Part shown: piece by piece, positions 26,497-36,572 of the stretch
Layout of the letters: each line of letters begins with the position of its first letter
Position numbering within the stretch: position 1 is the first letter of the stretch
Assembly (NCBI RefSeq): GCF_900188405.1
Contig: NZ_FZOF01000002.1
Location: forward strand, 434,001-498,000
DNA length: 64,000 bases
Source of the DNA: Actinacidiphila glaucinigra
GTDB lineage: Bacteria; Actinomycetota; Actinomycetes; Streptomycetales; Streptomycetaceae
Reading direction: 5' to 3'
The notes under the pieces: generated by a model
Databases searched by the model: none
What the model was told of the DNA's origin: nothing
The model's input: only the letters and a program-made list of their open reading frames with translations
Program-made: the position numbers and the translations under genes

Positions 26497-28041
26497 ATGA
26501 TGCGGCGGATCACGGCGGCGGTACTGGCGGCGGTGGCGGCCGGAGCGATGCTGACGGGTTGCGGCGCCAACGCGGACCGGGGAAGCGGCGGCGACCGCGC
26601 GCAGCGGCCCGGTCCCGTACAGGGTGCGGACGAGGGCCCCGAGAACGGCTCCGAGTGGAACGGGCAGGGCGCGGACGGGAACCGCAGCCCGGACCGGGCA
26701 CCGGACGCCTCCGGGCTGTCGACCTTCGCGCTGGACGTCGACACCGCCTCCTACGGCTACGCCAAGCGGCGGCTCGACCAGGGCTCGCTGCCCTCCCCCT
26801 CGGACGTGCGCCACGAGGAGTTCGTCAACAGCTTCCGCCAGGACTACCCCGCCCCCAGGGGCGACGGCTTCTCCGTCACCGTCGACGGCGCCCGCGTCGG
26901 CGACGAGGAGGGCTGGTCCCTCATGCGCGTCGGCCTCGCCACCCGTCCCGCGGACGAGGTGAACAGGCCGCCGGCCGTGCTCACCTTCGTCGTGGACGTC
27001 TCCGGTTCCATGGGCGACCCGGGCCGCCTCGACCTCGTCCAGAAGGCACTGCGCGCCGCGATCGGCGAGCTGCGGGACGACGACTCCCTCGCCGTCGTCA
27101 CCTTCAGCGACAGCGCACGGGTCGCCCTGCCGGCCACCCGGCTCGGCGCCGAGGGCGCCCGGGAACACGCGCGGTCCGTCGTCGACCGCCTCGCGCCCGA
27201 GGACTCGACCAACCTGGAGGCGGGTCTGCGCACCGGCTACGACATGGCCCTGGAGAGCGCCCGGCGCGGTGCCACCAACCGGGTCGTCCTGCTCTCCGAC
27301 GCCCTCGCCAACACCGGGGAGACCGACCCCGACGCCCTCCTGGAACGGATCGACCGGGCCCGTTCCCGGTACGGCGTCGCGCTCTTCGGGGTCGGCGTCG
27401 GCAACGAGTACGGCGACGAGCTGATGGAGCGGCTGGTCGACAAGGGCGACGGCCACACCTCGTACGTCTCCACCCCGGCCGAGGCCCGCGCCCTGTTCGT
27501 GGACCAACTGCCCGTCAACATCGGCCTGCGCGCCCGCGACGCCAAGGCCCAGGTCGCCTTCGACCCGCGCACCGTCGAGCGCTACCGCCTGATCGGCTTC
27601 GAGAACCGCGCCGTCGCCGACGAGGACTTCCGCGACGACCGCGTCGACGGCGGCGAGGTCGGCCCCGGCCACACCGTCACCGCGCTCTACGCCGTGCGGC
27701 TGAAGGCGGGCGCCCGGGGCCACGTCGCCACGGCCACCGTGCGCTGGCTCGACCCGCACGACCGCTCCCCGCACGAGGCCGCGGGCGCCGTCGAGGCGGA
27801 CCGACTCGCCGGCCGGCTGTGGGACTCCGGCACGTCCCCGAGGCTCCGCGTGGACGCGGTCGCCGCGTACTTCGCCGACGCGCTGCGCACCTACGACACC
27901 GGTGACGGGCAACTGCCCGGCGCCCCCGGCCTCGCCGAGCTCGGCGACCGCGCGCACGCCCTGGCCGCGACCACCGAGGACCCGGCCGTACGCGACCTGG
28001 CGGAAGCCGTCGACAGCGCGTACGCGCTGCGCGCGGGCTGA
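26497..28041 (+). CDS. von Willebrand factor A lipoprotein, YfbK-like
   Basis: 514 aa. The lipoprotein signal ends in LTGC (Cys22), followed by a Gly/Asn/Asp-rich linker. A vWF N-terminal domain (TFALDVDTASYGYAKRRLDQGSLP) comes next, then a vWA domain with a complete MIDAS (DVSGS at 167-171, with downstream Thr and Asp) and a C-terminal DUF3520-like region, the layout of E. coli YfbK. It is a metal-dependent adhesion/scaffold protein on the membrane's outer face. ATG 26497 gives the best spacing from GGAGG; GTG 26491 is also in frame. Confidence 0.87.
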   Translation: MMRRITAAVLAAVAAGAMLTGCGANADRGSGGDRAQRPGPVQGADEGPENGSEWNGQGADGNRSPDRAPDASGLSTFALDVDTASYGYAKRRLDQGSLPSPSDVRHEEFVNSFRQDYPAPRGDGFSVTVDGARVGDEEGWSLMRVGLATRPADEVNRPPAVLTFVVDVSGSMGDPGRLDLVQKALRAAIGELRDDDSLAVVTFSDSARVALPATRLGAEGAREHARSVVDRLAPEDSTNLEAGLRTGYDMALESARRGATNRVVLLSDALANTGETDPDALLERIDRARSRYGVALFGVGVGNEYGDELMERLVDKGDGHTSYVSTPAEARALFVDQLPVNIGLRARDAKAQVAFDPRTVERYRLIGFENRAVADEDFRDDRVDGGEVGPGHTVTALYAVRLKAGARGHVATATVRWLDPHDRSPHEAAGAVEADRLAGRLWDSGTSPRLRVDAVAAYFADALRTYDTGDGQLPGAPGLAELGDRAHALAATTEDPAVRDLAEAVDSAYALRAG

Positions 28042-28059
28042 TGGAGTATCAGTGGAGGC

Positions 28060-28572
28060 ATGGCAGAAGAGAAGGAACCCGAGCCCGAGCTCGACGCCCG
28101 CTACAGCAGCGCCGGCGCGACCCCCACGACCTGGCACGACGCCCGCGGACACCTGGCCGGCGCCGAGATCTACTGGCTGACCACCGTCCGCCCGGACGGC
28201 CGGCCCCACGTCACCCCGCTGATCGGGGTCTGGCTCGACGACGCCCTGCACTTCTGCACCGGCGCCGACGAGCGCAAGGCCGGGAACCTCGACCGCAACC
28301 CCCGGGTCGTCCTCACCACCGGCAACAACGCGCTCGGCGAGGGCCTGGACATCGTGCTCGAGGGCAGGGCGGCGCGCGTGCGCAGCGACAAGCAGCTGCG
28401 CCGGATCGCGGAGGCGTACGAGAGCAAGTACGGCTCCGAATGGCACTTCGACGTGGGCGACCAGGTCTTCGTCGGCGGCGGACACGAGGCCCTGGTGTAC
28501 GAGGTGGAACCCACCACGGCCTTCGCCTACGCCCGCGGCACCACCTACAGCCAGACCCGCTGGCTGTTCTAG
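28060..28572 (+). CDS. pyridoxamine 5'-phosphate oxidase-like FMN/F420-binding protein
   Basis: 170 aa split-barrel protein. The PNPOx signatures are YWLTTVRPDGRPHVTPLIGVWLD and ADERKAGNLDRNPRVVLTTG. Such proteins use FMN or F420; many are uncharacterised oxidoreductases. ATG 28060, 18 bp after the vWA lipoprotein stop, so the two are probably cotranscribed. Confidence 0.85.
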   Translation: MAEEKEPEPELDARYSSAGATPTTWHDARGHLAGAEIYWLTTVRPDGRPHVTPLIGVWLDDALHFCTGADERKAGNLDRNPRVVLTTGNNALGEGLDIVLEGRAARVRSDKQLRRIAEAYESKYGSEWHFDVGDQVFVGGGHEALVYEVEPTTAFAYARGTTYSQTRWLF

Positions 28573-28613
28573 GTGACCGGGCCGGTGGGTGGGGCCGGTC
28601 GGTGGATGCGGGT

Positions 28614-28860
28614 CCGTCTCGCGCCCTGCGGGCGCAAAGCGCCGACTGCGGATGGGGAGGGTGGGGGCGCCCTCCTCGTCGCGGTGCGGGTGGGTTCGTG
28701 GTGGGGGTTCAGGCTCCTGAGCGCGGCCGGTTGTTCATCGGCTACCGGTCTCGTCTCCGTCCGCGGGTACAGATGGCCGGTTGCCACGCCCACCGTTCGT
28801 GGGTGGCGCGCCCGCCGTAACCGGCGTCTGCGGGTGCTTCCCCGACATCGGGTGCTGTTC
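28614..28860. repeat. left arm of a large imperfect inverted repeat
   Basis: 247 bp whose reverse complement aligns along its whole length with 28968-29205. Long matching blocks include CCGTCTCGCGCCCT, GTCCGCGGGT, GCGCGCCCGCCGT and GGTGCTGTT, with scattered substitutions and small gaps. No gene is supported here, although both strands stay open because of high GC. It starts 41 bp after the PNPOx-like gene. Confidence 0.8.
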
Positions 28861-28967
28861 CGCCGACACAGTCCGCGAAAGCGGGCCCGATCTTCCCCCG
28901 CTCGAAGATCGGGCCCTGTTACGCCGAACATGTCGGCGAAAGCGGGCCCGATCTCCCGCAGACCGCC
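28861..28967. repeat. central hairpins of the large inverted repeat
   Basis: The centre has a perfect 13-bp hairpin GGGCCCGATCTTC/GAAGATCGGGCCC (28883-28895 with 28904-28916, 8-nt loop). It also holds a 19-bp direct repeat beginning GCGAAAGCGGGCCC at 28875-28893 and 28936-28954. So the inverted repeat has its own internal repeat units. Confidence 0.8.
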
Positions 28968-29205
28968 CAACAGCACCCCGAATCAGCCGCAGCCGCCGGT
29001 CACGGCGGGCGCGCCCACCACCAGGAGTAGGCGTGGAAGCGGCCATCCGCACCCGCGGACGGCAACGAGACCCCGGCCACCGGACACGCGACCGCTCCGG
29101 AGCCCGAGCCTCAGCCGGCCACCCGCCCGCACACTGCCGACCAGCCCCAGGCCGCCACCCTCCCGTCCGCAGCCCGCATGCTTGCGCCCGAAGGGCGCGA
29201 GACGG
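28968..29205. repeat. right arm of the large inverted repeat
   Basis: 238 bp, reverse-complementary to 28614-28860. It ends 48 bp before the stop codon of the minus-strand DUF2786 gene. The whole element (28614-29205) fills the space between two convergent genes. Confidence 0.8.
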
Positions 29206-29253
29206 CGCGACAGGCGACAAGCCCACCCCCGCCCCACTCCGGGAGCGCGTCCG

Positions 29254-30408
29254 TCACGCCTCGGGACGCTCGATCCGATCGCGGCCGGCCGGGCCGTGGA
29301 AGGCGGCGCGGTCGGCCGCGGCGGTCCCGCGGGCCCAGCCCTCGTGGTCGCGGCCCCTGAGGCGCTGGGTGCGGGTATCGGGGAACATCGCGTCGGCGGC
29401 GCGGCCGACGGCGACCTCGCGGGCGGCCAGCGCGGGGAGGACCTCCGTGGCTCCGGTGGCCTGCGCGGCCTCCTCCGTCGCGTCGCGGGAGGCCGCGGCC
29501 AGACGCTCGCCGACGCGGCCCGCGTAGGCGATGAGGAAGGACTCCCGGAAGTCCCGTGACAGGTCGCCGCCCCCGCCGCCCTTGCGGCGCGGACGACGCG
29601 CGGCCGGGCCCGGGGCGCCGCCGCCGCGCATGGCCGCCTCGGCCTGCACCAGCAGGGACGTGTACAGCACCTCCACGGCCTCCAGGTCGGCCTCCCAGCC
29701 CACGACCGTCGAGAAGCCGAACTCCGCCGACCACACGGCACGGCAGCGGTTCGCCTCCGCGACCGCGTCCAGCAGCAGGGCCTTCGGCGCCTCGTAGGGG
29801 CGGTCCACGCCGATCCGCCGCGCGCCCGGGCCGCCGCCCGGCGCCGTGCCCGCGACCAGCGCCTCATCCACGCTGTGCCGCGCCATCAGGTGCTGGGCCT
29901 TCGCGCTCAGCGCCTCCGCCTCCTCCGGGAAGGCCGTGGACTCCGCCTTCGCCAGCAGCGCCCTGATCCGCCGCAGCATCGGATGCCCCGTACCGCCGGA
30001 CGCCGCCGCGGGCGCGGCCAGCGGGGTGATGCCGGGCAGCCGCCCCAGCAGGCGGACGAGTTCCAGCACGGTCGTCGCCACCGTGAAGCGGTCCAGCCGC
30101 TCGGCCGCCCCGTACGCCGTCAGCAGGCCCGCCGGGTCGCCGCCGCCGTCCGCGGTCAGCCGCCCGGCGAGCCGCACGTGCTCGGGGCGCAGTTCGCGGC
30201 GCACCATCCGCAGCACGTCCGCGTCCTGCCAGCCGCGCGCCCGGCAGCCCCGCAGCAGTCCGCCCACGGCGGTCACCACCGCCCGGCCGACCTCGTCCCA
30301 GCCGGCCTCCGCCGCCGCCATGGCCGACGCCCCGGCGTCCAGCGCCGTCTCGACGTCCCCCTCCGGCGCCCCCAGGGCGCCGGAGAACGCCGCCTCGACC
30401 ACCGTCAT
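29254..30408 (-). CDS. DUF2786 domain protein
   Basis: 384 aa of unknown function. The DUF2786 signature is visible as MLRRIRALLAKAESTAFPEEAEALSAKAQHLMARHSVDEAL (about 134-175). The remainder is Ala/Arg-rich and helical, with no signal peptide. Streptomycetes carry several of these; some phage and conjugative genes encode related domains. ATG 30408 is chosen; GTG 30420 is an in-frame alternative and neither has a strong SD. Divergent from a hydrolase gene across 93 bp. Confidence 0.82.
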   Translation of the reverse strand: MTVVEAAFSGALGAPEGDVETALDAGASAMAAAEAGWDEVGRAVVTAVGGLLRGCRARGWQDADVLRMVRRELRPEHVRLAGRLTADGGGDPAGLLTAYGAAERLDRFTVATTVLELVRLLGRLPGITPLAAPAAASGGTGHPMLRRIRALLAKAESTAFPEEAEALSAKAQHLMARHSVDEALVAGTAPGGGPGARRIGVDRPYEAPKALLLDAVAEANRCRAVWSAEFGFSTVVGWEADLEAVEVLYTSLLVQAEAAMRGGGAPGPAARRPRRKGGGGGDLSRDFRESFLIAYAGRVGERLAAASRDATEEAAQATGATEVLPALAAREVAVGRAADAMFPDTRTQRLRGRDHEGWARGTAAADRAAFHGPAGRDRIERPEA

Positions 30409-30501
30409 CGCATCTCGCACGGGGTTCAGGATCGCACCGACACGCCGCGTACGGAGCACGGTGCCCACCCGCCCGCGCGGACCGGGCCAGGGTGTGGAGC
30501 C

Positions 30502-31308
30502 GTGAGCACCGACAGCGGGCGCGCGGGCTGGGACATCCGCACGACCGGACCGCACGACGCCGCACGAAGGGCCCTGCTGCTGCCGGGCGCCCTGTGCACG
30601 GCCGAGTTCTACGCCGACGTCATGGCCGAGCCCGCCCCCGCGGACGCCGGACTCGGCCTGGTGGCCGTCACCCTGCCCGGCCACGGGCGCAGCCCCGCCC
30701 CCGAGGACCTGTCGATCGGGAACTACGCCCGCCTCATGGGCCGGCTCGCCGCCGACACCGGCTGCGACCTCGTCGTCGGGCACAGCCTGGGCGCCAACAT
30801 CGCCATCGAGATGGCGGCCCTCGGCGAGTTCTCCGGGCCCCTCGTCCTGCTCTCCCCCGTCTTCTCCCGCGGGGACGAGGCCAGGGAACTCGCCCTGCTC
30901 GACCGGCTCGCCCACGTGCCGGTGCTGGGCACGGCGGCCTGGACGGTGGCGCTGAGGACCCTGCCTCGCAACGTCCGCGACAGCCTGCCGCCCGGGCGCC
31001 GCGACACCCTCGCCTCGATCATGGGCGACAACGACCCGGCCTTCTGCCGCGCCGCGCTCCGGCAGTACTTCGCCCACCTCGACGAACACGGCTCCCTCGT
31101 CAACCGGCTGTGCGCGAGCGGCGCCCGCGCGGTCGTCGTACGCGGCACCGCCGACGACATCGGCCTCACCGACGGGGAGCGGCACGACCTCGGCACCTGC
31201 CCGACGCTGACCCTCGTCACGGTGCCCCGCGCCGGGCACGGCGTCCTGTTCGAACAGCCCCGCCGGGTCGCCCAGATCATCGTGGCCGCCGCCGACGGGA
31301 TCGGCTGA
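30502..31308 (+). CDS. alpha/beta hydrolase
   Basis: 268 aa. The serine nucleophile elbow is GHSLGANIAIEM and the catalytic histidine is in RAGHGVLFEQP. The order of motifs (LLPGALCT, LPGHGRSPAP) is that of soluble esterases/lipases of the alpha/beta fold. GTG 30502 is the first plausible start, preceded by a weak GGAG. No pathway context. Confidence 0.85.
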   Translation: MSTDSGRAGWDIRTTGPHDAARRALLLPGALCTAEFYADVMAEPAPADAGLGLVAVTLPGHGRSPAPEDLSIGNYARLMGRLAADTGCDLVVGHSLGANIAIEMAALGEFSGPLVLLSPVFSRGDEARELALLDRLAHVPVLGTAAWTVALRTLPRNVRDSLPPGRRDTLASIMGDNDPAFCRAALRQYFAHLDEHGSLVNRLCASGARAVVVRGTADDIGLTDGERHDLGTCPTLTLVTVPRAGHGVLFEQPRRVAQIIVAAADGIG

Positions 31309-31453
31309 CCGCACCGCCCCGCTCTGCCAACGCCGGCTCGGCACGGGCCACTTCCCGCGCGAGGGCGGTGGCCGCGGCGACGAGCGCGCGGCGCAGCTCG
31401 GCGAGCTCCGGTGCGCGCACCAGCGTCGCCCGCGGCGGCCCGGTGACCTCCTC

Positions 31454-31663
31454 CGGCAGCGGGTGGGCGCCCTCGGCGGAGGCCGCCGGATGCCCCAGCC
31501 GCAAGCAGGCGAGCGCGATCACCTAGGTGCGCACCGCACCGATCCAATGCGCCGCCTGCCCCAACCGGCCCCACACGATGCCCGCCGAGGCATGCGGGAC
31601 GTGGTGCCAGCCCAGACCCGCCGGCGTCCCCGGGCCCGCCACTGCGGCCGCATGGCCCGAACC
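31454..31663. repeat. tandem duplication, copy A
   Basis: Both copies begin CGGCAGC. Shared blocks include GGCGAGCGCGATCACCT, CCGGCCCCACACGATGCC and GCCCGCCACTGCGGCC. This copy carries the in-frame TAG on the minus strand. Confidence 0.85.
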
Positions 31664-31885
31664 CGGCAGCAGACGGGCGCCCTTGGCGGACGCCCCCGGA
31701 TGCTCCAGCCACAGGCAGGCGAGCGCGATCACCTGGGTGCGCACCGTACCGATCCAGTGCTCCACCTGCCACAACCGGCCCCACACGATGCCCGCCGCGG
31801 CGTGCGAGACGTGGTGCCGGCCCAGACCCGCCCGCGTCGGCGGACCCGGCACCGGGCCCGCCACTGCGGCCCCACGGCCCGAACC
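31664..31885. repeat. tandem duplication, copy B
   Basis: It abuts copy A. It differs by scattered substitutions and a 12-bp insertion near 31838-31852, a multiple of three. The head-to-tail arrangement with moderate divergence means the duplication is not recent. Confidence 0.85.
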
Positions 31886-32194
31886 CGGCCTCCGGCGTGA
31901 ACGCCGGGTCCACCGCCGGCGTCCCCGCCGGGTCCCCGTCGTGCAGCGCCCCGAACCCGTCCCCGTACAGCCACCCCGTCCAGCGGACCAGCGCCGTGCC
32001 CACCCCGCCGCGCACCCCGGGCACCAGGTCGACGTCGGACCACCGGCCGCCGCCGCCCGGACGCGGCGCTGACGCGTTCCCGAGGTGTGAACCTGCCGTC
32101 ACCGCAACGAACCGGGCGCCGCGCGTCCGGGCCGGTCATCCACCGGTCGCCCGCCGGTCGTCCGGCGGACACCCGGTGATGGGAGCGTGCGGAG

Positions 32195-33520
32195 GTGACT
32201 CGCACGATGGCTCTCGGACTGGCCGGTACCGCCGCGCTGGCGGCCGGCGGCAGCGCCGCGGGGGCGCTGCCGGTACGGGACGGGGTCGCGCTGCCGCACG
32301 GGGAGGCGGCGGCCGGGCTGCTGGTGGCGTACTTCGGCCTCGGCCTGCTCGTCGCGGCGTGGTGGCAGCTCGGCCGGCTGGTGCGCGGGCCCCGGCCGCC
32401 GTCGATCCGCGCCCTGCTCACGACCTTCGCCGTGTGGGCGGCACCCCTGCTGCTGGCGCCGCCGCTGTTCAGCCGGGACGTCTACAGCTACCTGGCGCAG
32501 GGCGCGATGGTCAACGCGGGCATAGACGTCTACACGCACGGGCCGGGCGTGCTCGGGGGCACGGCGGCCGCCGAGGTGCCCGCGATCTGGCGGAACAGCC
32601 CCGCGCCGTACGGCCCCGCGTTCCTGGCACTGGCACGCTACGGAGCCCACGCCGGGGTCATCGGGATGCGGGCGCTGGCACTGCTGGGCGTGGCCCTGCT
32701 CGCGACCCTGCTGCCGCGGCTCGCACGCCGCTGCGGCGCGGACCCGGCCGCCGCCGTGTGGCTCGGGGCGCTCAACCCGCTCGTGCTGCTGCACCTGGTG
32801 GCGGGGGCGCACAACGACGCCGTCATGCTCGGCCTGCTCGGTGCCGGCCTGGGCGCGGCGCTGGGCCGGCGTCCGGTCCCGGCCGCCGCGCTGGTGACCC
32901 TGGCCGCCCTGGTCAAGGCACCCGCCGCCCTCGGGCTGCTGGTCGTGGCCACCCTGTGGGCGGAACAACTGGAGGGCCGCTGGCGCCTGGCGCGCGCCGG
33001 GGCGGCCACGGCGGCGGTCGCCGGCGCGGCCACCGTGGCGGTCACCGCCGTCACCGGCGTCGGCTACGGCTGGATCGGCGCGCTGACCACGCCCGCCTCC
33101 GCCTCCAACTGGTCCCTGGTCAACGTCCTGGGCCGGTTCATCGGCACCCCGGACGTCTGGCGGCTGCTCGGCATGGCCGCCGCCGCCCTCGTCATCGCCG
33201 CCGTGTGGTTCTTCCGCGAGCGGCTCGGGCCGGTGTACGCCCTCGGCATCAGCCTGCTCGCGGTGGCGCTGCTGGGCCCGGCGATCCGCCCCTGGTACCT
33301 GCTGTGGGGGCTCGTGCCGCTCGCCGTCGCCGCCCCCGACGGCCGGGTGCGGCGGCTCGCCGCGCTCGCCAGCGCGGTGCTGGCCCTCGCGGTGCTGCCC
33401 AGCGGATTCGCCGCGACACCCCGTCAGATCGCCCTGGCGGCCACCGGTGCGGCCCTCGCACTGCTGCCGCTCGCCGCGATACGGCTCGTCCGGCTCGTCC
33501 GTCCCGCGCTCGCCTCATGA
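32195..33520 (+). CDS. MptB-like polyprenol-phosphomannose-dependent mannosyltransferase
   Basis: 441 aa GT-C membrane enzyme with about 11-13 membrane segments. The early FSRDVYSYLAQGAMVNAGIDVYTHGPG loop contains the Asp typical of GT-C catalytic loops; NSPAPYGPAFLAL and GAHNDAVML are MptB-family signatures. MptB adds alpha-1,6-mannose to lipid-linked mannan using polyprenyl-phosphomannose outside the membrane. GTG 32195. The stop codon overlaps the next gene's start (ATGA), so the two glycosyltransferases are translationally coupled. Confidence 0.85.
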   Translation: MTRTMALGLAGTAALAAGGSAAGALPVRDGVALPHGEAAAGLLVAYFGLGLLVAAWWQLGRLVRGPRPPSIRALLTTFAVWAAPLLLAPPLFSRDVYSYLAQGAMVNAGIDVYTHGPGVLGGTAAAEVPAIWRNSPAPYGPAFLALARYGAHAGVIGMRALALLGVALLATLLPRLARRCGADPAAAVWLGALNPLVLLHLVAGAHNDAVMLGLLGAGLGAALGRRPVPAAALVTLAALVKAPAALGLLVVATLWAEQLEGRWRLARAGAATAAVAGAATVAVTAVTGVGYGWIGALTTPASASNWSLVNVLGRFIGTPDVWRLLGMAAAALVIAAVWFFRERLGPVYALGISLLAVALLGPAIRPWYLLWGLVPLAVAAPDGRVRRLAALASAVLALAVLPSGFAATPRQIALAATGAALALLPLAAIRLVRLVRPALAS

Positions 33521-34677
33521 GGCGGATCGTGACGGCGGCCGCCGCCGTGGCCGCGACCGCACTGTTCCTGGCGACCGTGCCGCTGCACCGGCACTGGTTC
33601 GACCTCGGCGTCTACTGGGGCACCGTCAACGCCTGGGTCCACGACGGCGTCGGCGTCTACGACTACCTCAGCCCCGGCACCACGTACGGCTTCACCTACC
33701 CGCCGTTCGCCGCGCTGTGCATGCTGCCGCTGACCCTGCTGACCTGGCCCGCGGCCGTCGTCCTCGCGGCCACGGTCAACATCTGCGCGGCGGGGGCCGT
33801 CCTGTGGTGGACGGTGTGGCCGATCGTGCGACGCGAGGGCTGGACCCCCTGGTACGCGATGGTGCTTGCCGTGTGCCTGATGGCGCTCCTGGAACCGGTC
33901 CACGACACCTTCACCTTCGGGCAGGTCAACCTCGTCCTGCTCGCCCTGGTGCTCGCCGACACCGAACTGCTGCGCCGCGGCAGCCGCTGGGCCGGCTGCG
34001 CGATCGGCCTCGCCGCCGCCGTGAAGCTGACGCCCGCGCTGTTCATCGGGTGGCTGCTGCTCGCCGGGCACCGCCGCGCCGGGCTCGCCGCGACCGCCAC
34101 GGCGGCCGGGGGGACCCTGCTGGCGGCGGCGGTCGCGCCCGGCGCGTCCCGCGACTTCTGGACCCGGGCGATGTGGGACACCGACCGCGTCGGCTCGCTG
34201 TCGTACGCCTCCAACCAGTCGCTGCGCGGCACCTTCGCCCGGCTCGACGCCCCGACCTGGGTGTGGGCGGTGGCCGTCGTCGCGGTGCTGGCGGTGTGGG
34301 CGTACAGGGTGCGCCGGGCCGACGTGGTGAGGGGCGCCGCCCTCACGGGTGTGACGGCCTGTCTGGTCAGCCCGGTGACCTGGGTGCACCACCTGGTGTG
34401 GCTGATCCCCGCGCTGGCGTTGCTGGCCGGCGAGGCGCTGCGGTTGCGGACCCGCGGCATGGCGGTCGCGTCGGTCGGCAGCTACGTCCTGCTCTGCAGC
34501 AGCCTCGTGTGGCTGTGGCGGGGCGACCCCGGCACCGGCGGCGTGGGCGCCCTCGTGGGCGGCAGCGCCTACGTGTGGATCGGTCTGGGGCTGCTCGTCG
34601 CGCCCCGGCCCGGATGGCGTACCAGGGCGCGCCCGCGTCCGATCCTGGCTGACAGGGTGGGAGAGAGGGCCGGCTGA
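33517..34677 (+). CDS. DUF2029/GT87 mannosyltransferase-like membrane protein
   Basis: 386 aa. GT87 (PimE-like) signatures are HWFDLGVYWGTVNAWVHDGVGVYDY near the N-terminus, FTYPPFAALCMLPL, and FGQVNLVLLALVLADTELLRRG. PimE-type enzymes add a mannose from a polyprenyl donor to phosphatidylinositol mannosides. It starts at ATG 33517, overlapping the MptB-like stop by 4 bp. The pair probably acts on the same lipoglycan; that is inferred from context. Confidence 0.85.
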   Translation: MRRIVTAAAAVAATALFLATVPLHRHWFDLGVYWGTVNAWVHDGVGVYDYLSPGTTYGFTYPPFAALCMLPLTLLTWPAAVVLAATVNICAAGAVLWWTVWPIVRREGWTPWYAMVLAVCLMALLEPVHDTFTFGQVNLVLLALVLADTELLRRGSRWAGCAIGLAAAVKLTPALFIGWLLLAGHRRAGLAATATAAGGTLLAAAVAPGASRDFWTRAMWDTDRVGSLSYASNQSLRGTFARLDAPTWVWAVAVVAVLAVWAYRVRRADVVRGAALTGVTACLVSPVTWVHHLVWLIPALALLAGEALRLRTRGMAVASVGSYVLLCSSLVWLWRGDPGTGGVGALVGGSAYVWIGLGLLVAPRPGWRTRARPRPILADRVGERAG

Positions 34678-34723
34678 CGGCCCGTCGGCCGTGCTGTCCG
34701 CCGAGCCCCGAGGAGATCGACGC

Positions 34724-35950
<1,227 letters not shown>

Positions 35951-35952
35951 AC

Positions 35953-35980
35953 GGCGGCGCCGGGCCGCGCCGGCGCCGCC
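35953..35980. terminator. bidirectional terminator between subtilisin and GNAT genes
   Basis: A perfect 11-bp stem GGCGGCGCCGG/CCGGCGCCGCC with a 6-nt loop, located between two convergent stop codons. Confidence 0.7.
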
Positions 35981-35992
35981 CGCCGCCCACCC

Positions 35993-36427
35993 TCAGGTGA
36001 GCTCGCGCACGAAGTGCAGCGCCGTGATCGCCATGCGGCGTGCGTGGTAGAAGCGGTGCGCCCCGTGGTTGGCGACGCCGGCGTCCAGTTCCAGCCGCTC
36101 GCAGCCCGCCGCCCGGGCCCTGGTCTCCACCTCGGCCAGCAACCGCGTGCCCACCCCCGCGCCCCGCGCGTCCAGTGCCGTGACCATGTCGTCGACGAGC
36201 AGCGTCCGCCCCCTGCTGGTGGTCAGCACCCGGTGCGTGGCCACCCCCAGGTAACGCTCCCGCGCGTCCAGAGCCGCCGTGAAGACCACACCCTGATCGT
36301 GCGCCTCCGCGGCGAACGCCGCGAACCCGTCGGCGGTCAGCGCCGGCCTCAACGCCCTGATCAGCGGCCCGACTTCAGCGGTCATGGCCGGTTCACCAGG
36401 CTTCACGTCCACGAACGTCAGTTCCAT
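35993..36427 (-). CDS. GNAT family N-acetyltransferase
   Basis: 144 aa, a minimal GNAT domain. The acetyl-CoA loop is in MVTALDARGAGVGTRLLAEVETRARAAG, followed by ERLELDAGVANHGAHRFYHARRM. The substrate is unknown. ATG 36427. It lies between the subtilisin and the terpene P450, transcribed with the latter's strand but 145 bp away. Confidence 0.87.
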   Translation of the reverse strand: MELTFVDVKPGEPAMTAEVGPLIRALRPALTADGFAAFAAEAHDQGVVFTAALDARERYLGVATHRVLTTSRGRTLLVDDMVTALDARGAGVGTRLLAEVETRARAAGCERLELDAGVANHGAHRFYHARRMAITALHFVRELT

Positions 36428-36572
36428 GGCGTGATCCTAGGAGGCGCCGGTGCCCGCCGCCCTCCGGTACGGATCAACTTCCCCCGCCGTTCAACACGGG
36501 TCCGGGGCCGGGGGGATGCGCGCCGCCGCGAACCCGAAACGGCGCACTTCCTCCCGGCCCCGGACAAGGACC

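Larger units (their letters stand above)
31277..32102 (-). pseudogene. decayed gene with internal tandem duplication and nonsense codon
   Basis: The minus-strand coding signal begins near GTG 32102 (GRWSDVDLVPGVRGGVGTALVRWTG...) and continues after a frame change into HHVSHAAAGIVWGRLWQVEHWIG. This last segment occurs twice because of a direct duplication (31454-31663 and 31664-31885). The downstream copy has TAG (31523-31525) where the other has CAG. Thereafter VTGPPRATLVRAPELAELRRALV continues open to 31277. Frameshift, duplication and stop together argue for a pseudogene. The parental family is not recognised. Confidence 0.6.

Noticed and set aside
28573-29253. A gene or insertion sequence in the large inverted repeat
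   Set aside because: Open frames on both strands are Arg/Pro-rich and follow from GC content; no transposase motif or target-site duplication seen.
31454-31885. The tandem copies as a CRISPR or minisatellite
   Set aside because: Only two copies of about 210 bp, no spacers, and they carry the same diverged coding segment.
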